A DNA stretch of 64,000 nt from Calothrix sp. PCC 7716 (GCF_019977735.1 NZ_AP025018.1:4964580-5028579), one strand, 5' to 3'; positions 9,067 through 18,904 are shown, counted from the stretch's first letter. Notes: generated by a model not told the origin, from the sequence alone. Made by a program: numbers and translations.

Positions 9067-10443
9067 TTTTGTGAGCCAATATTCTATTTCTTGTGCTAAC
9101 CATTCACGTTCCGATTCTGTTAAATTACTGTAGTTATTGAAATTTAGCAAAGTTATACCAGATGCTATTAACAACAGTTCTGGCTTTGATTTAATTTGCT
9201 TTAAATTTAACGTGATGTTGACGTGAGATATTGTACTTGTATCAAGAGAATACTTACGGCGCCATTTAAAGCAAAGTAGTTTATGAATTACAGTAATAGA
9301 TTTTGCAGTCATTACTATCTGTGTTTTTTTGAAAAAACCCCATGCAATTAAATAAATTAAATACCCAAGTGCAGATATTTGAAAAAGTAAGTATAATACA
9401 TTTCCAACTGAAATATCTGTTTGTCTTAATAATGCAAATATATTGAAAATATTAATTTCCTGAGAATGAATTCCAATGCTGAAAGGTGTAACTAGAGAAA
9501 TAAGTGCAATTAAACCAGCACCAAAGCCTTTTGGTGGCATAATAATTTCTAATTTTTCGTCTGTTTTATTTAAGACAATTTCTGTACTGGATGGTTTATC
9601 TGGTAATTGCTCTTTGATAATAGCTTTTGTTCTCGGCGCCGGATTGTCGATAGCTTCGAGAGCTAGATGTGCTGATGAATATCTTTGGTCTAAACTTGGT
9701 TCAGTCATCCATTCTAACCAGTCAGCTAATTCTGGAGTGATATCAGCAAATTGGCGAAATTGAATTTGTAAGTCTTGTTGAGGTAGCTCTGTTGGATGCA
9801 TTCCAGTAACTAAAAAAATTAAAGTGGCGCCTAAACTATATAAATCTGATGCGGGTTTAGTTCTACCACCAAACTGTTCAGGTGGCATATATCCATAAGT
9901 TCCAACTACAGTAATTGTGCCACCTTCTTGTGCTACGATATTTTGCACTGAACCAAAATCTACTAAATATACTTGACCAACGCTATTACCTGAACGGTTT
10001 GTAAGTAAAATATTACTAGGTTTGATATCTCGGTGAATTATAGGCGGTTGTTGGGTATGAAGATAATTTAGAATTTCTAAAATAGCGTGCGCGAGTTCTT
10101 TGACTTCTTTTGTACTAAATCTTCTTCCCGCTTCTACATGTTGCTCTAAAGATTTTGCTGCAACATAAGTTTGAACTAACCCAAAACCTTTATCATTTGG
10201 TGTATCAAACTCAAAATAATCTAAATATTGAGGAATTGCTGGATGACTAAGACTTTTTAACGTTTCTGCTTCGCGCTGGAATAATTTCAATTCTTGCCAA
10301 TCAAAATCTTTCCCTAAGTATAATAGTTTGACAACTACTTGCAAATTAGATTTTAAATCTAAAGCAAGGAGGGTGCGCCTACCTGTTTGCTTACCTAACT
10401 CGCTTTGAATTTGGTATCTGTTATTTAATACTTCGTTATTCAT
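9055..10443 (-). CDS. Serine/threonine protein kinase with C-terminal membrane segments
   Basis: 462 aa. Hanks-type kinase domain at about residues 8-270, with the VVVKLL lysine, the catalytic loop HRDIKPSN, DFGS and the APE-like region GYMPPEQFGG. The glycine loop is LGKQTGRRT, i.e. not a canonical GxGxxG. About residues 300-370 hold two hydrophobic segments, so the C-terminal tail is membrane-anchored, followed by a cytosolic-looking beta-rich tail. Downstream of and co-directional with a paralogous kinase 15 bp away. The terminal residues and stop codon come from a dispersed repeat. Substrate unknown. Confidence 0.9.
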   Translation of the reverse strand: MNNEVLNNRYQIQSELGKQTGRRTLLALDLKSNLQVVVKLLYLGKDFDWQELKLFQREAETLKSLSHPAIPQYLDYFEFDTPNDKGFGLVQTYVAAKSLEQHVEAGRRFSTKEVKELAHAILEILNYLHTQQPPIIHRDIKPSNILLTNRSGNSVGQVYLVDFGSVQNIVAQEGGTITVVGTYGYMPPEQFGGRTKPASDLYSLGATLIFLVTGMHPTELPQQDLQIQFRQFADITPELADWLEWMTEPSLDQRYSSAHLALEAIDNPAPRTKAIIKEQLPDKPSSTEIVLNKTDEKLEIIMPPKGFGAGLIALISLVTPFSIGIHSQEINIFNIFALLRQTDISVGNVLYLLFQISALGYLIYLIAWGFFKKTQIVMTAKSITVIHKLLCFKWRRKYSLDTSTISHVNITLNLKQIKSKPELLLIASGITLLNFNNYSNLTESEREWLAQEIEYWLTKSAE

Positions 10444-10458
10444 ATATATCTCAAAATA

Positions 10459-11829
10459 CTAGTCTTCTTGGGTTTGAAAATAGCTATAAGACCTTTTACC
10501 CTTAACTTGCCGATGCTGATTCTCGTAATAATTCACAATTGACCGACTTGCAACACCCATACATAATGCAGTAATTACAGATGGTGCCACATTCCAAAAC
10601 AATAAATTTTGAATAAACGCATTACCACTACCCAATCCGCTAAAAGCTCTGAAACATACAAGCGCAACAGCAGTACAAATGATAGTGCTAGTCATACTAA
10701 CTACACATCGATACATATAAATATTTTTGAGTGGAAAGAAAAATAATCTTGTAATTAACGCAATTAAAATTCCATTTGCAAAACCTAAAGGAAAACCGAG
10801 CATAGCACCAATATATGCACCTGCTATAGTTCCTATACCTGGCATTATAGTTGTACTATATAATCCGGCTGTGAGTGTAACCATACCACCCCCAAACAGG
10901 GTACTACGCCATAAAGCTTCCCAAAAGAACTTTATTGAATTTACAGGTCGAGCAAGTGCGCTATCATTTTCTGCGTGTATTTTATCTATTGCTGTGTACT
11001 CATCACTTCGCGTTTGTCCTGTTAGCAAAGCTTGTAGCGCTGCCATTGGAGTTTTGAGTCTACGTTCAGCACTTGGTTCAGTTAGCCATTCAAGCCATTC
11101 TATAAATGCAGGTGTAAAGTTAACAAGCTCCGCAAATTCAAGTCGCATGTCTTTTTGCGGCAAGTCAGCAGGATGAGTTCCTGTAGCCAAAGCTATTAAT
11201 GTTGCTCCTAAACCATATAAATCTGATGCTGATGTTGCATAACCTCCAAATTGCTCAGGTGGCATATAGCCATATGTACCAACAACGGTAACTGTTTTAC
11301 CCGCTTTAGAAGCAAGTGTTTGCACTGAACCAAAATCTACTAAATATACTTTTCCAATTTCATCCTTTGAATTTTCGACTAGAATGATATTACTAGGTTT
11401 AATATCACGATGAATTACAGGTGGGTGCTGTTCGTGTAAATATATAAGTATTTGAAGTAGTTGTTCTGCAATATCTTGAAGTTCATCCTCAGTAAATATC
11501 CGCTTGGTTTGCATGTACTGTTCGAGCGATTGACCTTCTATATATGTTTGTACAAGCGCACAACTTCGATTACCTTCTTCGACTTCAAAGTAGTCAATAT
11601 AATTAGGAATAGCCGGATGCGCGAGTGATTTCAGTGTTTCTGCTTCTCGTTCAAATAGCTTTAAGTCTTCCCAGACAAAATCGCTACTGAAACTTAGCAA
11701 CTTAATAATTACCATTTGCCCAGTTTGGGTATCTCGCGCTAGTACAGTTTTCCTACCAGCTTTTTTACCCAGTTGCTTCTGTACCTCGTAGCGTTGCAAA
11801 ATTCGCTCGCTCATTTGCCTATCTGTCAT
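10459..11829 (-). CDS. Serine/threonine protein kinase with polytopic C-terminal domain
   Basis: 456 aa, paralogue of the kinase 15 bp downstream, probably by tandem duplication. The kinase domain (about residues 10-275) has HRDIKPSNI, DFGSVQTLA and GYMPPEQFGGYATSASDLYG. The glycine-rich loop LGKKAGRKT is non-canonical, as in its neighbour. The C-terminal part (from about residue 300) is strongly hydrophobic and Gly-rich with roughly four to six membrane spans, unlike the tail of the neighbour. The two genes form an operon. Likely a membrane sensor kinase; ligand and target unknown. Confidence 0.9.
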   Translation of the reverse strand: MTDRQMSERILQRYEVQKQLGKKAGRKTVLARDTQTGQMVIIKLLSFSSDFVWEDLKLFEREAETLKSLAHPAIPNYIDYFEVEEGNRSCALVQTYIEGQSLEQYMQTKRIFTEDELQDIAEQLLQILIYLHEQHPPVIHRDIKPSNIILVENSKDEIGKVYLVDFGSVQTLASKAGKTVTVVGTYGYMPPEQFGGYATSASDLYGLGATLIALATGTHPADLPQKDMRLEFAELVNFTPAFIEWLEWLTEPSAERRLKTPMAALQALLTGQTRSDEYTAIDKIHAENDSALARPVNSIKFFWEALWRSTLFGGGMVTLTAGLYSTTIMPGIGTIAGAYIGAMLGFPLGFANGILIALITRLFFFPLKNIYMYRCVVSMTSTIICTAVALVCFRAFSGLGSGNAFIQNLLFWNVAPSVITALCMGVASRSIVNYYENQHRQVKGKRSYSYFQTQED

Positions 11830-12032
11830 GTTTGTTATACAACAGTTGTATTGCAGTTTATATGTAGCTACCTACTGGCGCCGTTCCATTCCGTGTAAAG
11901 TTGTCTTAAAGTTTTGTAGATAAATACCTACCTTCGTTGAATAAGGCAGTAAAAAGTAACTGTGCAGATTGCGCTTACTAGGGATAAAAGCTTTAAATAT
12001 AATACATGCCCTTTTCTTATCTGGAAGCCCGA

Positions 12033-12893
12033 ATGTCGGAACAGCAAAATACTCAAACTCGGTTGGGATGGTCATTACAGGAACGAGACACAAATTTTAT
12101 TAAATTATTAATGCCAATTTGGGAGTTGCTGTACCGCTATTACTTTCGTGTACAAACGAGTGGTTGGGAAAATATACCTAGTCAAGATAAAGTTTTACTT
12201 GTCGGGTCGCATAACGGTGGAATCGCGGCGCCAGATATGCATATGATGATGTACGACTGGTTTCGTCGCTTTGGTGCAGAGCGTCCGGTTTACGGGTTAA
12301 TGCATCCCAAAGCTTGGCAAGTTAGTCCTGAAATAGGGCAACTAGCAGAAAAAGTAGGAGCAATTATCGCGCATCCACGTATGGCAAGAGCAGCACTACG
12401 TAGTGGCGCCAGTTTATTAGTATATCCTGGTGGTCCTCAAGATTTATTTAGACTACACTCACAACGTAATCAAATATACTTTGCTGGAAGAAAAGCTTTT
12501 ATTAAACTAGCGCTGCGTGAAAATGTACCTATTATTCCTGTGATTTCTACAGGCGCCCATGATACATTAATTATACTTTCAGATATATATCCTTTCGTTG
12601 AGCAAATACACAAAATGGGAATGCCTTGGCTATTCAATGTAGACCCCGAAGTTTTTCCTGTATATTTAGGCTTACCGTGGGGATTAAGTATTGGACCTCT
12701 ACCAAATATTCCTTTACCTGTAACTATTCATACTAGAGTATGTCCACCAATTGTATTTGAAAAGTATGGTGCAGAAGCAGCGTTAAATAAGGCTTATGTG
12801 AATGAGTGTTATGAGATGGTGGTTAGTAAAATGCAGTTTGAATTGGATGTGTTGGTAAAAGAAAATGTTGATCCCCCCCTAACCCCCCCTTAA
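12033..12893 (+). CDS. Lysophospholipid acyltransferase family protein
   Basis: 286 aa. The acyltransferase motif region reads VGSHNGGIAAPD, followed by LLVYPGGPQD and VPIIPVISTGAHD, matching the glycerolipid acyltransferase (PlsC/DAGAT-like) superfamily that transfers acyl chains to glycerol-type acceptors at the membrane. The ATG at 12033 is preceded at good spacing by GGAAG, so it is preferred over the ATG at 12006. The 3' end is unusual: the last residues DPPLTPP and the stop codon lie within a dispersed C-run repeat, suggesting that the repeat landed in or extended the gene end. Confidence 0.85.
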   Translation: MSEQQNTQTRLGWSLQERDTNFIKLLMPIWELLYRYYFRVQTSGWENIPSQDKVLLVGSHNGGIAAPDMHMMMYDWFRRFGAERPVYGLMHPKAWQVSPEIGQLAEKVGAIIAHPRMARAALRSGASLLVYPGGPQDLFRLHSQRNQIYFAGRKAFIKLALRENVPIIPVISTGAHDTLIILSDIYPFVEQIHKMGMPWLFNVDPEVFPVYLGLPWGLSIGPLPNIPLPVTIHTRVCPPIVFEKYGAEAALNKAYVNECYEMVVSKMQFELDVLVKENVDPPLTPP

Positions 12894-13024
12894 TAAGGGG
12901 GGGAACAAGAAACACAGTCTTAAGCCCTCGTTATTAAGAGAAAACAAGAAATACAATCTTAAGCCCCCGTTATTAAGAGAGAACAAGAAACACAATCTTA
13001 AGCCCCCCTTATCAAGGGGGGATT
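12869..13024. repeat. C/G-run dispersed repeat with an internal 39-bp tandem repeat
   Basis: Outer arms CCCCCCTTAATAAGGGGGG and CCCCCCTTATCAAGGGGGG resemble the repeat at 2348-2460. Between them are about three copies of a 39-bp unit starting AACAAGAAACACAGTCTTAA at 12904, 12943 and 12982. The left arm supplies the end of the acyltransferase gene. Confidence 0.8.
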
Positions 13025-13027
13025 TTA

Positions 13028-13440
13028 TTATGATTTTAAACGTTTTTGTGCTGATACCATCAACTTTTGTGCATCAGTATAAGCAGTCGTACCAGGTTTA
13101 ATAGTTTTTAACTGTTTAATCAAATCTTGTAACTCTAATATATATGATTCTCTATTGGTCGGTGGAGATTGTGCCAAAGATTCAGCACGGTTATAAATAT
13201 TATCTAATGTTTCTGTTGCATTTGCTTCAAGTTGCATACGGTATTGAATAACTTTAAGATTATTTTGATAGATTTTAAGCAACTTCTGTGTTTCAATATA
13301 ACCAGGTTCACCCTGATTAATTCTTTCTAATTCATTTATTGCTTTATACCAAAACTGTTCAATAGCTTCCCAAGTTTCAACCGGATGCGGTGGTTTTTGT
13401 GAAGCTTTAGCAGCAGCAATTTTATCTGTAAAAATTATAT
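13028..13440 (-). pseudogene. Remnant of a helical TPR-like protein without a start codon
   Basis: On the minus strand an open frame runs from near 13440 to the stop at 13028 and reads KPPHPVETWEAIEQFWYKAI, then helical sequence ending AQKLMVSAQKRLKS. Only an internal TTG (about 13282) could start it and no ATG or GTG precedes the conserved-looking W-x-x-A-I-x-x-L repeats, so it looks like the C-terminal part of a larger protein. This kind of helical tail is found at the C-terminus of several cyanobacterial proteins. The 5' part is missing, replaced by the DUF4926 gene on the other strand. A real short protein cannot be excluded. Confidence 0.5.
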
Positions 13441-13462
13441 TTACCGTATAATTATAATCATT

Positions 13463-13654
13463 ATGGAACTTGATAGAGTTATTCTTAAAACCGATATATC
13501 TGATTACGGTTTAAAAGCTGGTGATAAATGTACAATAGTTCTAATATATCAAGGAGGCAAAGGCTATAAGGTAGAATTTGTCACTTTAAGTGGGGAAACT
13601 GTAGTATTTTCGTTATTTGCCGAACAAGTACAGCAATTGTCTATCGGATGGTAA
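13463..13654 (+). CDS. DUF4926 domain-containing protein
   Basis: 63 aa, beginning MELDRVILKTDISDYGLKAG. The pattern (V-x-L-x-x-D, GLKAGDKCTIV, YKVEFVT.SGETV) fits the short DUF4926 family, a small beta-barrel-like protein of unknown role often found beside mobile or toxin-antitoxin-like gene pairs. It lies 60 bp upstream of and co-directional with an OLD/RecF-like ATPase. Confidence 0.8.
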   Translation: MELDRVILKTDISDYGLKAGDKCTIVLIYQGGKGYKVEFVTLSGETVVFSLFAEQVQQLSIGW

Positions 13655-13714
13655 AGCTCATTTTTACCCCTTTGCCCTGTAATAGACGAAAAATAATTTA
13701 CTAACTTCAGGTAT

Positions 13715-14956
13715 ATGATTACTCGGATACAAGCATTCAATTATCGCTGCTTTGACCGACTTGATATTAAAGTCGATCAATATCAAGTATTAGCAGGCGC
13801 CAATGGTACTGGTAAAAGTACGTTGTTGGACATTCCTTTATTACTAGGTGAAATATTATCACGTGGTTTGGTACCAGCATTTTTAGAGTCACCTTCAATT
13901 GCCGGAAGTCCAAGGGCACAAAGTCTACAAGAGTTAGTATATTATCAACAGGGAGATTCTTTTGGATTTGCAATAGAAGCTGATTTGCCTGAAGAAATCA
14001 TTATAAAATTACTTCAATTTACATATCCTGTTGTGCAAACTATAAGTAGTGAACACTCTAAAAGTATACGCTACGAAATTGAATTTAAAATATTTAATAA
14101 TATTGAAATTTATGTAAGTAGTGAACTTTTGTATATAGTTCCTCAAAAAGTAACTGAACCAGAAACGGGTTGGGAAATAGGAGGCAAACGTCCACATGAT
14201 TGGGTTTCTGTAATTCAGCGTAAATTTGGAGAAGCAGCTTCTGTTATACTCGAAGATAGCAGTAAAAATAGTATTGAATTAATTCTAGAACCACAAGAAT
14301 TAGCGCTACCAAACGTACCACGCGATACAACTAAATTTCCAGCCACTATTTGGTTTAGAGATTTGTTAGAAAGAGGGGTTATGCGCTACGAACCTAGTTG
14401 GTCTATGCTACGTCGAGCATCTTCACCTGGTCAACCAAAAACTATTCGCAGCGACGCAGCAAATCTGCCCTGGTTAGTACTAAGTTTACAGCAAGAACAA
14501 CCCGATTTATTCGATGCTTGGGTAGAGCATATTAAAATGGCTTTGCCTGATGTTATTAAAATAGAAGCAGTTCAACGTGAAGAAGACTATCACGCTTATT
14601 TAAAATTAATTTATAGAGGAAATCACGTCGTTACTTCTTCTGGTTTATCTTACGGAACACTGCATATACTAGCATTAACTATTTTACCTTATTTAGCAAA
14701 GGCACCAAGTTTAATTTTTTTAGAAGAACCAGAAAACGGTATTCATCCTAGAGCGATTGAGATTGTCATGCAATCTTTAAGTTCTATATATGATTCCCAA
14801 GTATGGGTATCTACTCATTCTCCAATAGTTTTAGCACATACAGATTTAAAATCAGTAATAGTAATGCGTGCCAGTAAAGAAAATGGCGCTGAAGCTATTA
14901 CAGGAAATAGACATCCACGTCTTCAAGATTGGCAAGCCCTATTTATAAAAACATAA
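13715..14956 (+). CDS. AAA family ATPase (OLD/RecF-like, ABC-type)
   Basis: 413 aa. Walker A GANGTGKST near residue 30, the signature-like SGLSYGTLHILAL, Walker B LIFLEEPENGIHP and the H-loop VSTHSPIVLAH. This is the SMC/RecF/OLD-type head domain seen in ATPases of repair and defence systems. Such genes usually sit directly before a small DUF4276 or TOPRIM nuclease gene; here none follows (only repeats to 15190), so the system may be incomplete. The preceding DUF4926 gene is a likely operon mate. Confidence 0.85.
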   Translation: MITRIQAFNYRCFDRLDIKVDQYQVLAGANGTGKSTLLDIPLLLGEILSRGLVPAFLESPSIAGSPRAQSLQELVYYQQGDSFGFAIEADLPEEIIIKLLQFTYPVVQTISSEHSKSIRYEIEFKIFNNIEIYVSSELLYIVPQKVTEPETGWEIGGKRPHDWVSVIQRKFGEAASVILEDSSKNSIELILEPQELALPNVPRDTTKFPATIWFRDLLERGVMRYEPSWSMLRRASSPGQPKTIRSDAANLPWLVLSLQQEQPDLFDAWVEHIKMALPDVIKIEAVQREEDYHAYLKLIYRGNHVVTSSGLSYGTLHILALTILPYLAKAPSLIFLEEPENGIHPRAIEIVMQSLSSIYDSQVWVSTHSPIVLAHTDLKSVIVMRASKENGAEAITGNRHPRLQDWQALFIKT

Positions 14957-15063
14957 CCAGCAAAGTTTCTGTAAAAGGATGTGTAGACCCCGCTTTTCAG
15001 ACACTTTGCTACACTATGCAACAGTGGTTTCCACCCTATGAATAATAAAAGCAAACAAATATT

Positions 15064-15179
15064 CTTGTGGAACGGGCATCCTGCCCGTCCTAAGTCTGGT
15101 TTATTTATATTCTTCTCTGTAATCTCTGTGCTTCTGCGGTAAAAGCATATATTGCACAGGCAGGATGCCTGTGCTACGG
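15064..15179. repeat. Dispersed repeats GGGCATCCTGCCCG / GGCAGGATGCC
   Basis: The 230-bp gap after the ATPase holds CTTGTGGAACGGGCATCCTG near 15064 and its inverted relative CAGGCAGGATGCCTGTGC near 15158, separated by a CTCTGTGCTTCTGCGGTAAAA unit. The same families recur near 48884, 50284, 58974, 60066 and 63062. No gene is seen here. Confidence 0.7.
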
Positions 15180-15192
15180 TTAGTCCAGACGC

Positions 15193-17397
15193 CTAACCTA
15201 CAAGCTGCATCCCCCGTTTAACCAAAGCATCAGCAGTCAACCCATTAAACGCCATCAACTCACCTGCACTAGCGGTAGTTTCCCCACGCTTCCAAGCAAA
15301 AGTATCACGCACACAATTACTGCGTAACATAATAGGTTCCAACATCGCCGAGGCGCCACCAGTAACACCAATTAAAGCATCTCCTCCAAACAACTGATTA
15401 AATTTCGCATCATCAATAAACCCACCATCAGGCTCAGAACAAGTATCCCAAGCTACATCCGAAGCACGATACAAACGACGAGGATTAATTACAGAAACAA
15501 TACGACTTCCTGTACCTTGTTCTTGAAGTGACTTAGCAGCTTCGTAAACAGGAATTAATGTCATATCGCCTATTACCGCAAATACTACCGTTTTACTTCC
15601 AGCAGTTTCTTGCAAAACTACGGCGCCATTTTCTAAACCTTCGCGTGTTTGTGCAAAAGTAGTTCTAATTGCCAAAGGTGATTTACTTGCAGTAATTACA
15701 ATTCCCTTATTCTTTGTAGTTAACGCCCAATCGTAACAAACCTGGATACTATTAGCATCAGGCGGGAATACAGGGAAAACGTTTCCATTACGCATCATTG
15801 AGGCAAAGTAAGCTTCGATTTCAGGACGTTGGTGAGTCCAACCGTTACGTCCTTGCTCTAAGGCGCCTGCTGTATATAAGGTAATTGTAGATGGTGTTTG
15901 GCGCCGTAATTCTGCCATTGCTTGCGTAACTGTTTGAAAAATTGGCAACCCGTTAATTGCAAACGACTCGTAAGAACACCATAATGTTCTGGCGCCCATC
16001 AATGCCAAACCCACTGCTAAACCAGCACAAGCATCTTCACTTAATGGTTCATAAACTTGACCACCAGGTGCTTGGTTATACAAATCGTCTTTGACAGGGT
16101 GATTAATTTTTAACGCTTGGTTGATATTGGCAATACCAGATGCTTCGTTACCATCTGCGTTGGTGACAAGGAAGTTTTTGTCTTTTTGTCCAACTATTCC
16201 TACTAATCTTCCCATTGCTGTAGTGGAAACTTTCGCTTCCCCACCTACTTCATATTCTTCTAAAGGTAAGGCGCCGATATCAGCTAATGGTAGCTCAAAT
16301 TCGGTGACTGCGGTCTTGGATGCTGGACCACCACCTGCTTTTTCTAAGTTGGTTCTAACTAACTGCCAAACTTCAGCAGGTAACGCGCGTTCTTTAAGCG
16401 CACTTATAATATGTGGAGCATCAAGCGTATCTTTAGCATACAAGTTGTGTGACTTGGCACCACGTGCGTGAACTCCAGCACCTTTTAATTGTTTAATAAT
16501 AAAGACGGTTAATTTGCCACCAAGTGCTGATTTTGCAGCTTTATCAACATTTGCTAAAACAGCCTTAGTAAACTCTATCCGTTTTGCAAACGAAAAAGCT
16601 GTACTATCAACATAATCACCAGGCTGGTTTTTATCGTCAAAGTCCTTCGCGTCAACTAATATAACTTCCTCAAAACCATTACCTTGCCAGTACGCTATCA
16701 TCTCTGCGTTCGATTTAGTTGATACCATACTGTGGTGTTCTTGGCTGAAACCATTCCATACCAACACTGGTAAGAAATTTGTTACATCTGGGTACGCAGT
16801 ATGAAAATGACCCATCGAACTCATAATATAAGGTTCACCCAAACCACCATCACCAACAGTGAACGGGAAAAGCTTATCACGATGAAGTAACGCTGCTGCC
16901 ATTGCAAAGTGTTGCCCTTGCCCTAATGGGCCAGCTGGCGCCAGAATACCAGGAATATATCCAGAAAGGTGTCCGAGCAGTCCATGCTTCTCACGGAAAC
17001 GGTCGCGTAGTTGCTGCACAGTGGAAATGCCCATATCTTCGAGCGAACGGTCGAGGAACATGGCACTATAAAAACCAGGAGCATGGTGTCCTACTTCGGT
17101 AACAATATTTTTGTGACCAAGCATGACTAGAGCAGCATAAGCTTCAGCTTGACTCGCGAAACCACCTGGGTGTCCTGAAGCTTTAGAACCAGTGACTTGT
17201 AAAGTTAAGTAACGGAGTGCATCAGCGTAGAGAAGTGTCTGGTATACTGCTGCATCATCATTTGGATCAACGGCATTACCATTTAATGCACTCTTTTTCC
17301 CATACTTATCAAATTCTGGCAGAGGTTCCCCAAAATATTGTATGCCTTCACAAAAATTGGGAACTATTGAAGTTGATTTTGGGGTTGTTGCTGTCAT
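15193..17397 (-). CDS. Transketolase-family thiamine-diphosphate enzyme
   Basis: 734 aa. Transketolase hallmarks: TGSKASGHPGGF near residue 68, the ThDP motif GDGG followed about 27 residues later by an Asn (VLVWNGF), a central pyrimidine-binding part and a C-terminal NPRRLYRASDVAWD region. The family moves two-carbon units between sugar phosphates. It lacks the typical phosphoketolase blocks and is shorter than those enzymes, so I prefer transketolase-like; exact substrates are uncertain. It is longer than the standard transketolase (about 670 aa), so it may be a second, specialised copy. Monocistronic. Confidence 0.8.
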   Translation of the reverse strand: MTATTPKSTSIVPNFCEGIQYFGEPLPEFDKYGKKSALNGNAVDPNDDAAVYQTLLYADALRYLTLQVTGSKASGHPGGFASQAEAYAALVMLGHKNIVTEVGHHAPGFYSAMFLDRSLEDMGISTVQQLRDRFREKHGLLGHLSGYIPGILAPAGPLGQGQHFAMAAALLHRDKLFPFTVGDGGLGEPYIMSSMGHFHTAYPDVTNFLPVLVWNGFSQEHHSMVSTKSNAEMIAYWQGNGFEEVILVDAKDFDDKNQPGDYVDSTAFSFAKRIEFTKAVLANVDKAAKSALGGKLTVFIIKQLKGAGVHARGAKSHNLYAKDTLDAPHIISALKERALPAEVWQLVRTNLEKAGGGPASKTAVTEFELPLADIGALPLEEYEVGGEAKVSTTAMGRLVGIVGQKDKNFLVTNADGNEASGIANINQALKINHPVKDDLYNQAPGGQVYEPLSEDACAGLAVGLALMGARTLWCSYESFAINGLPIFQTVTQAMAELRRQTPSTITLYTAGALEQGRNGWTHQRPEIEAYFASMMRNGNVFPVFPPDANSIQVCYDWALTTKNKGIVITASKSPLAIRTTFAQTREGLENGAVVLQETAGSKTVVFAVIGDMTLIPVYEAAKSLQEQGTGSRIVSVINPRRLYRASDVAWDTCSEPDGGFIDDAKFNQLFGGDALIGVTGGASAMLEPIMLRSNCVRDTFAWKRGETTASAGELMAFNGLTADALVKRGMQLVG

Positions 17398-17950
17398 GCT
17401 TAGGTACCTTACAGATGCTTATTACAAATAGAAGCTTGTTAAATCACCATCGGGAGCGCTTACAAACGACCTGACTAAAACTTATGTTCTATTGGTTTTG
17501 CTTTATCCTCAATGGTGCGCTTGTCCAATTTAACAAAGATTTTACAACTTCCCAGTTACCACTTATTATTTGTTTTCCACAAGGTAATTATAAGTAAGCT
17601 TGAGGAGTACGCTTATTTGCTAGCTAGATAATACACGAAACCGAAATTTGCCATTTTGTAGCATAGGCGTCCTCAGATGTTGAGTACACGTGTTTATTTT
17701 TACCCCAGAGGCACAGAGAACACAGCGTTAAGAGAAATAAACCACATAATGAGCGAGGATTTCCCGCAGGGTAGCCACAAAGAATACGAAGGAAGAAAAA
17801 AGGAGTAACTCTCCAAAATTAATTCTTTAACCATAATAACAACACTCTAACTTTCGCTCTTAAACACAATACCAATCTGAGAAGAGCCGCACCTAAATGC
17901 TTTAGGGAAGGGAGTTCAAGGATTTTGAAGCTTATTACCCGACAACTCTA
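17398..17950. other. Intergenic region with repeat fragments, no gene
   Basis: 550 bp upstream of the transketolase-like gene. It contains a CAGAGGCACAGAGAACACAG repeat unit at about 17706 and AT-rich sequence that presumably holds the promoter of the leftward gene. No open frame looks coding. Confidence 0.4.
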
Positions 17951-18691
17951 TTAATTGTTGCGTAAAATATCTGAGGGGTGCTTGCCAAAGTATTGTTAGA
18001 AATATTTAGCAAAACGACCAGTATTAGAAAAACCATAATCAAGAGCAACAGATGTGATTGTTTTTTTCCCTTGAAGCAACTCCACATGAGCTGCTTCCAG
18101 TCGGCAATTTCGCATATATTCATTAGGCGAAAAACCGTAATGACGAGCAAAGGCTGCTTGTAAGGAACGGCTACTACATTGCATTGCTGCTGCTATCTCA
18201 CCGATTGTGAGATTTTTTCTCAAATTTTCCCGGATGTAATCTGCTGCTTCTCGTACACGAGCAATCGAAATTTCTGAAGTTTTTGCGTTACAGCCCGTCT
18301 CAAGTCTCCGAGCGTTCACGAAGTGACTGCTATGGAGTATCGCACAATCGGAACCGTTATAAAATGGTCCCTGGACTAAGCTCGAAAAAATCGCAATTTC
18401 TAGATTTTTGATGGCAATTGGATGTCCATTGGTATCAATCCAGTTCCACAGAACCGAAACCATTTGATACAACGAACGACCATAATCACTTGTGCGGTCA
18501 AAAACTTGCACTAATTTTGGATTATCAATTTGTTTATCAAGATATTTACTGAGTTCGCTGAAATATCGACATTCGTCCACGTAAATCGATAAACAGAATT
18601 TTATACACCATTGATGACGAAAATCAAATGGTTGACGTATTTCGTGTCGGTAAAAGGAACGATGACAAGGTTTATAAAAACCTATAACCAT
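17951..18691 (-). pseudogene. Degraded AraC-family transcriptional regulator (truncated start, internal stop)
   Basis: The frame encodes the C-terminal two thirds of an AraC_binding_2-type regulator: sensor-domain remnant (HQWCIKFCLSIYVDE, LWNWIDTNG), then the two-HTH DNA-binding domain (ARVREAADYIRENL, LTIGEIAAAMQCSSRSL, DYGFSNTGRFAKYF). An in-frame TAA at 17996-17998 interrupts it where a Lys codon would be expected, and the family-typical ending QYFGKHPSDILRNN follows in the same frame up to 17951. The N-terminal 100 or so residues are missing: the frame starts at a 36-bp palindromic repeat. Probably non-functional, though a protein lacking 15 C-terminal residues could be made. Confidence 0.8.
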
Positions 18692-18726
18692 TATGTAGAG
18701 ACGTTACATGTAACGTCTCTACATAA
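18691..18726. repeat. Perfect 36-bp palindrome of a dispersed repeat family
   Basis: TTATGTAGAGACGTTACA followed by its exact reverse complement. GTAGAGACGTT..AACGTCTCTAC palindromes are common dispersed repeats in filamentous cyanobacteria. This copy sits precisely at the 5' boundary of the truncated AraC frame, so its insertion may have removed the start of that gene. Confidence 0.85.
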
Positions 18727-18904
18727 ATTAATGTTTCGGTGCCGAATGGCACTAGTTATATCTTAATAATATTGACATCGCCCGCTAATTATTACCAAGC
18801 TTATACGTTAAAATGGCTACTATTTCTTAAAACCTAAACAAAACTTAATAATTAATATGGGGTTTCAATGGCACAACAGAAGTAATACTTCTCTACATAC
18901 AAGT

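Noticed and set aside
12904-13017. Possible CRISPR-like array of 39-bp units
   Set aside because: The units follow one another without unique spacers, and only three are present.
15193-17397. Phosphoketolase
   Set aside because: The sequence has transketolase-type TGSKASGHPGG and ThDP motifs, is shorter than phosphoketolases and lacks their usual blocks.
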